Below are positions 1 through 5,887 of a DNA stretch of 6,326 nt, piece by piece. The DNA is from an uncultured Ruminococcus sp. Its GTDB lineage: Bacteria; Bacillota; Clostridia; Oscillospirales; CAG-272. Position numbers and translations under genes: made by a program. Location of the stretch: the NCBI GenBank assembly GCA_902797495.1, contig CADBTH010000035.1, positions 1-6,326 on the forward strand, given 5' to 3'. Every line of letters starts with the position of its first letter. The stretch's first letter is position 1. Below the pieces are notes generated by a model. It made no database searches. It was not told the DNA's origin and worked only from the letters and a program-made list of their open reading frames with translations.

Positions 1-864
1 GTTGACCGCGCACGCGCCGTAGAGCCACGCGGTGGTCGCGTTTGTGACCGCTTTATAGAAGTCGTTGTGTCCGTGCCATTCGAGATATTCGCTTCTGACG
101 TCGGAATAGTGCATCAGTCCGTAGATGATGCCGGGCACGCTTCTCGGAAGAGCCACTTCCGGATAGGGAACGCCGTAGCCGAGGGTGTCGCACGCCCTGA
201 TCTTGACGGGGATCCCCGCGTCCTCGGACATCTTCATCAGCTCGTTCACGAAAGGAACGACAAAGCCGTAGAAGTCCGCTCTCGTTATATCCTCGAGATG
301 GCATCTCGGGATGACTCCGGTCTCGAACGCCTCGCCCACTACCTTGAGGTAATGGTTCATGCACTCGGAACGCGTCATCTTCATTTTCTTGAATATGTGA
401 TAATCGCTGCAGCTCACAAGGATACCCGTCTCCTTGATGCCCATGTCGCGAACCATCCTGAAGTCTTCCTTGTTCGCTCTGATCCAGGTCGTGATCTCCG
501 GAAAGCGCAGACCGAGCTCCTGACACTTTTCGAGAGCCTCGCGGTCCTTTTTACTGTATACGAAGAATTCCGTCTGTCTGATAAGACCGTAAGGGCCGCC
601 GAGCTTAGACATCAGCTTGTAAAGATGAACGATCTGATCTACCGTATACGGCTCGACGGACTGCTGGCCGTCCCTGAGGGAGGTGTCCGTTATCCATACC
701 TCCTCCGGCATACCCATCGGAACGCGCCTGTGGTTGAACGCCACCTTCGGCACCTCGTCGTAGCTGTAGATGTCTCTGTAAAGATTCGGATCCTTTACGT
801 CCTGAAGAGAGTAGTAATAGCTCTTCTGCTCGAGAAGATTGGACTTGTTCGATATTTCAAGCAT
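1..864 (-). CDS. Re-citrate synthase-like / isopropylmalate-homocitrate synthase family enzyme (partial, C-terminus missing)
   Basis: The reading frame starts at the ATG at 864-862 and stays open for 288 codons to base 1, so the C-terminal part lies outside the window. It encodes a DRE-TIM barrel acyl-CoA condensing enzyme. Residues 58-68 hold the catalytic ITDTSLRDGQQ motif (D60, R64, D65), and residues 264-268 hold the metal-binding HGHND motif. Other stretches (IRQTEFF near 95, RCHLEDITRADFYGF near 187, CDTLGYGVPYP near 225) match my recollection of the clostridial Re-citrate synthase subgroup, which condenses oxaloacetate with acetyl-CoA to citrate for glutamate synthesis in anaerobes. 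About 55 residues precede the barrel. It is cytoplasmic. The start is supported by AAGGAGGG at 872-879 and by a consensus promoter just upstream, so it is transcribed separately from the surface-protein genes. Isopropylmalate, homocitrate or citramalate synthase are alternatives. The superfamily is certain, the substrate is not. Confidence 0.9.
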   Translation of the reverse strand, partial: MLEISNKSNLLEQKSYYYSLQDVKDPNLYRDIYSYDEVPKVAFNHRRVPMGMPEEVWITDTSLRDGQQSVEPYTVDQIVHLYKLMSKLGGPYGLIRQTEFFVYSKKDREALEKCQELGLRFPEITTWIRANKEDFRMVRDMGIKETGILVSCSDYHIFKKMKMTRSECMNHYLKVVGEAFETGVIPRCHLEDITRADFYGFVVPFVNELMKMSEDAGIPVKIRACDTLGYGVPYPEVALPRSVPGIIYGLMHYSDVRSEYLEWHGHNDFYKAVTNATTAWLYGACAVN

Positions 865-871
865 AACAAAG

Positions 872-879
872 CCCTCCTT
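872..879 (-). promoter_or_regulatory. Ribosome binding site of the Re-citrate synthase-like gene
   Basis: AAGGAGGG on the minus strand lies 7 bases upstream of the ATG at 864. This near-complete Shine-Dalgarno sequence fixes the start codon of the partial synthase gene. Confidence 0.85.
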
Positions 880-894
880 GTATTTGTGTATACA

Positions 895-923
895 ATTATA
901 CAACTATATCCGCTTGTTGTCAA
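895..923 (-). promoter_or_regulatory. Perfect consensus sigma-A promoter of the synthase gene
   Basis: On the minus strand TTGACA (918-923) and TATAAT (895-900) are separated by exactly 17 bases. Both hexamers match the vegetative consensus completely. Transcription should begin near base 888, giving a leader of only about 24 bases to the ATG at 864, too short for a riboswitch or a T-box. The -10 region overlaps two TTGTATA repeats, which could be an operator (see findings). Confidence 0.85.
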
Positions 924-960
924 GAGAAGTATTTATATTATTTACATTAAATATAAAAGT

Positions 961-989
961 GAGGGGCGCCGCTTTACGCGGCGCCCCTC
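961..989 (-). terminator. GC-rich hairpin terminator after the 765-residue surface protein gene
   Basis: A perfect 12-base-pair inverted repeat (961-972 with 978-989, GAGGGGCGCCGC and its complement) encloses a 5-base loop. On the minus strand it is followed by ACTTTTATATTT, a short and imperfect T tract. It lies about 50 bases past the stop codon at 1038 and separates this gene from the synthase promoter. The weak T tract leaves some doubt about efficiency, but the stem is very stable. Confidence 0.8.
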
Positions 990-1037
990 GAGAGAAAGAA
1001 GAATGAAGTGGAACGCTTATTTATCAAGGATCGGTCT

Positions 1038-3335
1038 TCAGAAATCGATCCTGCGGCGGCGCTTTACATGATATACGGCGCAGAACGCCAATATCGCCGC
1101 GGCGGGGATCGCGCATCCGATCAGAAGGAGTTCCGTGTCTCCCGTCTGAGCGGCGACGCCGGGAACGTATGAGCCGCCTCCCCCGCTTCCGCCATCGGTG
1201 GTGCGCTTCGGCGTTATGACGGTTTTAGGGTAGACCGCCTTGACCGTCACGCCGTTTTTGAACTGTTCGCCCGACAGCTTCTCACCCGACTTCTGCCTGA
1301 ACAGGACTTCGATAAGATACCCTCCGTCAGGGACGGACGAGAACGCCGAGCCGCCGTCCGTGACTTCGATAAACACCCTGCCGTTGTCAACGACGGGAGA
1401 GGCGAGTCCCGCGACTGCGTTTTCACTTCCTGCGTATTCGAAGTTCTCCGCGATCTTCGTTATATCGACGGTGAAGTTCACGGGGCTCTGATCTCTGTAT
1501 TTCTGCGCGTTCTTGACGCAGACCGCGTAAGCGCCGTCGTCCCTTACGACGACGTCGAAGTCGGCGTCTTCCGTTATCGGGTTCATGTAATCGACGAAAT
1601 TGTAGTACTCGACGTTGTCGAGCATTATCTGGCAGTTCATCCTGCGCAGGATGATCTCACAGTCCGACAGACCCGGCATATCGAGGTATGCGTACTGCAG
1701 AATGAGCGTCGGCTGCTGATTCGGAGCGATTCTGCCGCCCGCCATTTCCGGATCGAAATAGTATCTTACCTCGCACGCGGGTCTGTAGTACTGGAACACC
1801 ACGTGGTGCCACTCGTTCAGAGTGAAGTCTCCCGCGACGCTCGCGTACTCCGTTCCGGATAGTGTGTTCTTTATGTAGAACTTTCCCGTGTTGAAGTTGT
1901 AGCCGCATTCGTTGCCTATCTGCTCGGCGCCACCGAACCAGTTGTAGAGCGCGCTCTCGTAGCCCTTCTGGAATCCCTTGAGTCCCGTCACCATGACGTC
2001 GAATTCCATCGTGTAACTGCAGTCGACAGTATTGTAAAACGGCTTGTTCGCTTCCTCCGTTCCTGTCGAGAGGTAGTTTACCGAGTTGAGTCCCGCGCCG
2101 TAAAAGTCCGCGCCTTCGTCACCGGGGTTTTCCTCGTCGAGGTCCCACCTTACGACGTGGTTGCCGGGGTTCCCGGGCTCCGTTATCCACTCGCCTTCCC
2201 GGTAGTAACCGAGACAGTCCATATCGCTCTCGTCTTCATAATCGAGCTTCAGATAATGGTTTTTATCGATGAAGGTCGGATAGTTGTATACAGGTTGAGG
2301 CGGGACGTACCCGTTCTCGTTCTTTTCGTACGAGGGACTGTAAAATCCGTCGTCGCTCACCTTGTCCGCGGAAAGAGTCAGCTTGTTCGAGCCACCGCAG
2401 GTTGCGGGATAATCTTTGTACTGCTTCTCGATGATACCGCTTCCCCAGGCGAGACCCGCGTTGTAGGACGCGCCGCCGGAGTTACCGTCAGCGTTGTAGA
2501 CGACGGCGCTCATTCCGAGCTCGCGCCCGATACCGCCCGTCTTGTCCTTCAGGTAGTCCTTATAATTGTAGGTATTCTTTCCGCCGTCGATGTAGTGCCA
2601 CGGAACTGCGATCTCGTAAGTCGTGATACCGTTTGCGGAATCGGAGGAATAGAGCGCGCCGGCAGGAACGACCGCCGCTTTGCAGTCGCCGCCGGAGATC
2701 GCCGTCATCCCCTTACCCGTTCCCGTGCCTCCGTGACTCGGAAGGTCGAAATTGTTCCACGCCTCCGTGAAGCCCGTTCCGAGCTGAACGAATCCGAAGC
2801 ACATATCGTCTATCGACTCAGATTCCCAGTGGGAGTCGTATTCCGCGTCGAATCTGTCCGCTCCGAGCATCGACCCGGAGTTGTGTCCGTACGGGTCTAC
2901 CCTCACCTGCAGACTGTCCCCGTTCCAGGTCTCGTTCTGCCCGTGCTTGAGAGAATGGCCGTCAGGATCGGCGACTTTAGCCGCTATGTAGAAATAGTTC
3001 TCATCCCATCTCATCCAAAGCTTATAGCTCATCGTGAGGTTCGACGCGTCGTATGCGCCGGAGGGATCTCTGTAGAAGAAGGTGTTGAGCTCGTTTGCGG
3101 TAGGAGTGTCTTCGTTTACTATGGCCTTTGAATTGCCGACCTCCGCCTGGCTGACCGCGACCGTTGCCTCTCCCCACTCCGCTTCGCTGACGATCCCGTC
3201 GACGGTAGGTTTTACGTCGAAATAGGGAACGTCGACCTCACAGACGGGAAGCCCTTCAACGGCGCCGACCGGAACGGCGGCGACTGACGAGGCGATCAAA
3301 ATGATCGCTGCAAAAAACGACAAGAGCTTTTTCAT
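1038..3335 (-). CDS. Secreted cell-surface protein: CBM9-like + LamG-like + beta-domain + C-terminal anchor (paralogue 2)
   Basis: The product has 765 residues. A signal peptide occupies residues 1-25 (MKKLL, hydrophobic core, likely cleavage after VGA). Residues 35-320 look like a CBM9/DOMON-like sugar-binding domain: VDGIVSEAEWGE near 45, LWMRWDENYFYIAAKV near 106, ETWNGDSLQVRVDP near 135, YEIAVPW near 240. Residues 355-582 look like a LamG/concanavalin-type beta-sandwich (CSYTMEFDV near 439, EWHHVVFQYYR near 508, QIMLDNVEYYNF near 569). Residues 590-702 form a further beta-rich domain, possibly cohesin-like. A Gly/Ser linker (714-722) leads to AQTGD (729-733), a membrane helix (about 735-756) and KRRRRIDF. 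No catalytic motif was recognised, so binding of glycans at the cell wall is the likely role. The start is fixed by AAAGGAG at 3344-3350. It is the tandem paralogue of the gene at 3561-5810, clearly alike over the first 580 residues and much more divergent beyond. It has its own promoter and terminator. The exact ligand is unknown. Confidence 0.9.
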   Translation of the reverse strand: MKKLLSFFAAIILIASSVAAVPVGAVEGLPVCEVDVPYFDVKPTVDGIVSEAEWGEATVAVSQAEVGNSKAIVNEDTPTANELNTFFYRDPSGAYDASNLTMSYKLWMRWDENYFYIAAKVADPDGHSLKHGQNETWNGDSLQVRVDPYGHNSGSMLGADRFDAEYDSHWESESIDDMCFGFVQLGTGFTEAWNNFDLPSHGGTGTGKGMTAISGGDCKAAVVPAGALYSSDSANGITTYEIAVPWHYIDGGKNTYNYKDYLKDKTGGIGRELGMSAVVYNADGNSGGASYNAGLAWGSGIIEKQYKDYPATCGGSNKLTLSADKVSDDGFYSPSYEKNENGYVPPQPVYNYPTFIDKNHYLKLDYEDESDMDCLGYYREGEWITEPGNPGNHVVRWDLDEENPGDEGADFYGAGLNSVNYLSTGTEEANKPFYNTVDCSYTMEFDVMVTGLKGFQKGYESALYNWFGGAEQIGNECGYNFNTGKFYIKNTLSGTEYASVAGDFTLNEWHHVVFQYYRPACEVRYYFDPEMAGGRIAPNQQPTLILQYAYLDMPGLSDCEIILRRMNCQIMLDNVEYYNFVDYMNPITEDADFDVVVRDDGAYAVCVKNAQKYRDQSPVNFTVDITKIAENFEYAGSENAVAGLASPVVDNGRVFIEVTDGGSAFSSVPDGGYLIEVLFRQKSGEKLSGEQFKNGVTVKAVYPKTVITPKRTTDGGSGGGGSYVPGVAAQTGDTELLLIGCAIPAAAILAFCAVYHVKRRRRIDF

Positions 3336-3343
3336 AGCATTGA

Positions 3344-3350
3344 CTCCTTT
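3344..3350 (-). promoter_or_regulatory. Ribosome binding site of the 765-residue surface protein gene
   Basis: AAAGGAG on the minus strand ends 8 bases before the ATG at 3335. Another ATG lies 5 bases upstream (3340) but is out of frame and meets a stop after two codons (ATG CTA TGA), so the start at 3335, which opens a good signal peptide, is preferred. Confidence 0.85.
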
Positions 3351-3374
3351 TCTCTATTTCCTTTTTCCATTATT

Positions 3375-3403
3375 ATTATAACAGTTTGAGTCTTTATTTT
3401 GAA
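3375..3403 (-). promoter_or_regulatory. Probable sigma-A promoter of the 765-residue surface protein gene
   Basis: On the minus strand TATAAT (3375-3380, full consensus) is preceded at 17 bases by TTCAAA (3398-3403), which matches 4 of 6 positions of TTGACA. Transcription would begin near 3368, giving a leader of about 33 bases. The site lies between the terminator of the upstream paralogue and this gene, so the two paralogues are probably transcribed separately. Confidence 0.65.
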
Positions 3404-3443
3404 CATAGTGATTTGAGAATGAAACTTAAAGGGGTATTTAACA

Positions 3444-3455
3444 ATCGTGAACGAT
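3444..3455. promoter_or_regulatory. Small palindrome upstream of the promoter, possible operator
   Basis: ATCGT-GA-ACGAT is a perfect 5-base inverted repeat with a 2-base spacer. It lies about 40 bases upstream of the -35 hexamer at 3398-3403, in AT-rich gene-free DNA. It could bind a dimeric activator. A short palindrome like this can also arise by chance, and I recognise no known regulator motif in it. Confidence 0.25.
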
Positions 3456-3483
3456 GTGATAACAAATATGCTATGAAATAAGA

Positions 3484-3526
3484 AAAAGCCGTTTCTCCGA
3501 CGGCTTGCGCCGAAGAAACAGCTTTT
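3484..3526 (-). terminator. Rho-independent terminator after the 749-residue surface protein gene
   Basis: The arms AAAAGC/GCTTTT (3484-3489 with 3521-3526) and GTTTCT/AGAAAC (3491-3496 with 3514-3519) stack around one mismatch, which becomes a G-U pair in minus-strand RNA. An inner CGGC/GCCG stem (3501-3504 with 3509-3512) is closed by a GCAA loop in the minus-strand RNA. On the minus strand the stem runs into TTTTTCTTATTTC. It lies about 35 bases past the stop at 3561 and ends that transcript before the next paralogue's promoter. Confidence 0.85.
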
Positions 3527-3560
3527 CTACATATTAATTATATACTTTCGGAAATCGCGA

Positions 3561-5810
3561 TCAGAAATCGATGCGGCTTCTCTTCTTCGAGTACATAACA
3601 GCGCCCGTACCGATCACTGCAACGAGTGCGAGTGCGATCGTAACGTACATAACCGCGGGGTCGCCCGTCTGAGCGGAGAGAGACGTTACCGTCGCTTTGA
3701 TGCTTACGAGCTCTTTGACGTCCGCAACTTCGAGGTTTACGCCGTCAGCGGGAGCGAGGATGACTTTCATCACGCTCTTGCCTGTTTCGACGTTCTTGAA
3801 GATGCCGAGGTCCTTAACCGTAATGGTGATAGTTCCGTCGCCGTTGTCCTTCGTTTCGACGGCGGCTGCATCGACGCCTTCGACGCCTTTGAACGTAAGC
3901 TTACCGTCAGCCTTCTTGAGGTCAACGAGGAACTTGACTGCGGTCACGTTTGCAGCCTTGTAAGTATCAAGGTTCGGGATGCCGATTGCGAACGTGCCGT
4001 CAGCGCGCTTCTCAACGTCTGTGATGTCAACGTCGGTTTCCGTAACTACAGGCTGAGGAGCGGGTGTTGCTCCGCCGCCGCCGTTGATATTCTTCTCGGG
4101 TTCGATCTCGCCGGTACCGCTCAGGTCTACGAAGTTGTAGTAGTGAACGTTGTCGAGCATGATCTGGCAGTTCATTCTTCTGAGAATGATCTCGGGTGCC
4201 GTAACGCCGGGCATATCGAAGTATCTGTAGCTCATCTTGAACATCGGAACTGCGCTCTTTGCGACCTTGCCGTTTTCCATCGGCGGGTCGAAATAGAATC
4301 TCATCTCGGAGTTCCCTCTGTAGTACTGGAATACTACGTGATGCCATTCGTTGAGCGTGAATTCCTGCGAAACTTCAGCGAGGTTCTTCATGGAAGCAGA
4401 CTCCTGAACGAAGAACTTGGACGTGTCGAAGTCGTAACCGCACATATATTCGACCTGGCCTGCGCCGCCGAACCAATGGTAGAGCGCGCTGTTGTAGCTT
4501 GCTTCAAAGTTTTCGACGCCTGTTACCTTGACGTCATATTCCATCGTATAGCTGCAATCCTTGGGAGTATAGTTGAGGACGCCTTCTATCTCGCTTGCGG
4601 TAGAGAGGTAGTTCGTCGTATTGAGACCGAGTTTTTCCTCTTCGTCCTTGTCCCATACCGCTACGTGGTTGCCGGGGTTGCCGGGCTCTTCCATCCATTC
4701 GCCGCCTCTCCAGTAACCGAGGACGTCCATATCGCTCTCTTTTTCGTAATCGAGGAACGTGCTGTAAGCGGAATCTATTTCGAGATCATAATTGGGCTGA
4801 GGTGCCGGAGGAACGTAATTGCCTTTTTCATAGTTGCCCGTGTAAGTACCGTCTTGGCTTACCTTGTCGCCGCTGAGGGTTACTTTATTGGAACCGCCGC
4901 ATGTCTGTGTGTAGTTGTCCTGCTGTGCGTTGAGGATACCGCTGCCCCATGTAAGAGCTGCGTTCCATTTTGCTTGGCCGCTGTTGCCGTCCGCGTTGTA
5001 GACGATAGCAGACATACCGTATTCTCTGCCGATTGCGCCTGTTCCGCCTGCCTTATACGCTTCGTAACCGTGCGAATAGTTGTCGATGTATCCCCACGGA
5101 ATTGCAACTTCGTACGTCGTGATGCCGGCAGCTGTGTCAGCGTTGAAGTTCGCGCCTGCGGGAGTTACCGCTACGTTTGCGTTACCGCCGGAGAAGGAAG
5201 TCATACCTGTGTTCGTCGCGTTGTTCCACGCTTCCGTGAAACCGCCTGCGGATTCAACGAAACCAAAGCAGAAGTCGTCGATGTCGTCGCGGCTCCAGGG
5301 CTTGCCGTCGTAGTCAGCGTCGTACATTTCAGGGCCGAGAGGGCAAACTGCGTTGTATCCTTCGGGGTCGACTCTCATCTGGATAGCGTCGCCGTTCCAT
5401 GTCTCGTTCTTACCGTTCTTCAGCGAATGTCCGTCAGGATCGTTGACCTTAGCTGCAACATAGAAGTAGTTCTCGTCCCAACGGATCCAGAGCGTATACT
5501 TCATGTTGAGGTTCTCAGCATCATACGTTGCTGCGGGATTTCTGTAGAAGAATGTGTTGTAATCGTTTGCAGAAGGAGTATCGCCCTCCGCGATGAATTT
5601 GGAGTTGTCCACTTCCGCCTGATTAACGACGACGGTGGGTTCGCCCCATTCAGCTTCGCTTACGACGCCGTCGACCGTAGGCTTGACGTCGAAATACGGA
5701 GCTTCAACTTCCGATACGGCAAGGCCTTCGATAGCCATCGAGGGAACAGCCGCAGCAAACGTTGCGACGATCATTACCGTAACGATCAGCATTGAAATAA
5801 TCTTTTTCAT
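3561..5810 (-). CDS. Secreted cell-surface protein: CBM9-like + LamG-like + beta-domain + C-terminal anchor (paralogue 1)
   Basis: The product has 749 residues from the ATG at 5810. A signal peptide spans residues 1-26 (MKKII, hydrophobic core, likely cleavage after SMA). Residues 36-312 resemble a CBM9/DOMON-like sugar-binding domain (VDGVVSEAEWGE near 46, LWIRWDENYFYVAAKV near 107, ETWNGDAIQMRVDP near 136, YEVAIPW near 233). Residues 345-563 resemble a LamG/concanavalin-type sandwich (CSYTMEYDV near 419, EWHHVVFQYYR near 488, QIMLDNVHYYNF near 549). A Gly/Pro linker (576-588) precedes a beta-rich domain (591-708), perhaps cohesin-like. AQTGD (713-717), a membrane helix (about 719-740) and SKKRSRIDF close the protein. 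The frame stays open 23 codons upstream of this start, but that extension would bury the signal peptide, while 5810 has AAGGAG at the right spacing. No enzyme motif was recognised. Glycan binding or adhesion at the cell envelope is inferred. Confidence 0.9.
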   Translation of the reverse strand: MKKIISMLIVTVMIVATFAAAVPSMAIEGLAVSEVEAPYFDVKPTVDGVVSEAEWGEPTVVVNQAEVDNSKFIAEGDTPSANDYNTFFYRNPAATYDAENLNMKYTLWIRWDENYFYVAAKVNDPDGHSLKNGKNETWNGDAIQMRVDPEGYNAVCPLGPEMYDADYDGKPWSRDDIDDFCFGFVESAGGFTEAWNNATNTGMTSFSGGNANVAVTPAGANFNADTAAGITTYEVAIPWGYIDNYSHGYEAYKAGGTGAIGREYGMSAIVYNADGNSGQAKWNAALTWGSGILNAQQDNYTQTCGGSNKVTLSGDKVSQDGTYTGNYEKGNYVPPAPQPNYDLEIDSAYSTFLDYEKESDMDVLGYWRGGEWMEEPGNPGNHVAVWDKDEEEKLGLNTTNYLSTASEIEGVLNYTPKDCSYTMEYDVKVTGVENFEASYNSALYHWFGGAGQVEYMCGYDFDTSKFFVQESASMKNLAEVSQEFTLNEWHHVVFQYYRGNSEMRFYFDPPMENGKVAKSAVPMFKMSYRYFDMPGVTAPEIILRRMNCQIMLDNVHYYNFVDLSGTGEIEPEKNINGGGGATPAPQPVVTETDVDITDVEKRADGTFAIGIPNLDTYKAANVTAVKFLVDLKKADGKLTFKGVEGVDAAAVETKDNGDGTITITVKDLGIFKNVETGKSVMKVILAPADGVNLEVADVKELVSIKATVTSLSAQTGDPAVMYVTIALALVAVIGTGAVMYSKKRSRIDF

Positions 5811-5817
5811 GGTATAT

Positions 5818-5823
5818 CTCCTT
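5818..5823 (-). promoter_or_regulatory. Ribosome binding site that sets the start of the 749-residue surface protein
   Basis: AAGGAG lies 7 bases upstream of the ATG at 5810 on the minus strand. It decides between this start and an in-frame ATG at 5879, which lies only 8 bases past the stop codon of the preceding gene and would put 23 polar residues before the signal peptide. Confidence 0.85.
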
Positions 5824-5887
5824 AAAAAATTTTCATAACCAAGTTCGTGTGCTAATATGCGGATACGTCCGAAGACCACGGGTTCGT

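Noticed and set aside
888..1037. Riboswitch or T-box leader upstream of the synthase gene
   Set aside because: The promoter leaves a leader of only about 24 bases, and the hairpin at 961-989 lies upstream of the promoter and belongs to the preceding gene.
67..1071. Open frame of 334 codons on the plus strand
   Set aside because: It lies antisense to the synthase gene and runs through its promoter and the terminator hairpin. Its translation has no recognisable domain, whereas the minus frame holds RDGQQ and HGHND.
2157..3131. Open frame of 324 codons on the plus strand
   Set aside because: It is a shadow of the 765-residue surface protein for the same reason, with the same Val/Arg-rich composition.
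3336..3560. Small gene or non-coding RNA in the 225-base gap between the paralogues
   Set aside because: The gap is accounted for by a terminator, a promoter and a ribosome binding site. The remaining AT-rich sequence shows no open frame with a ribosome binding site and no large structure.
3660..3674. Canonical LPXTG sortase motif
   Set aside because: The residues are S-A-Q-T-G-D, lacking Leu-Pro. It is reported as a non-canonical signal only.
4143..5795. Open frame of 550 codons on the plus strand
   Set aside because: It is a shadow of the 749-residue surface protein, open because the true frame avoids TTA, CTA and TCA codons. It has no ribosome binding site, and its protein is a Val/Arg/Cys-rich string without a known motif.
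5842..5875. Weak inverted repeats (CGGA-CGTA-TCCG and GTC-TTCG-GAC on the minus strand) as a terminator
   Set aside because: The stems are only 3-4 base pairs, mutually exclusive, and not followed by a T tract.
5811..5879. Longer N-terminus for the 749-residue protein starting at 5879
   Set aside because: It would put 23 charged and polar residues before a classic signal peptide, and a well-spaced AAGGAG sits before the internal ATG at 5810.
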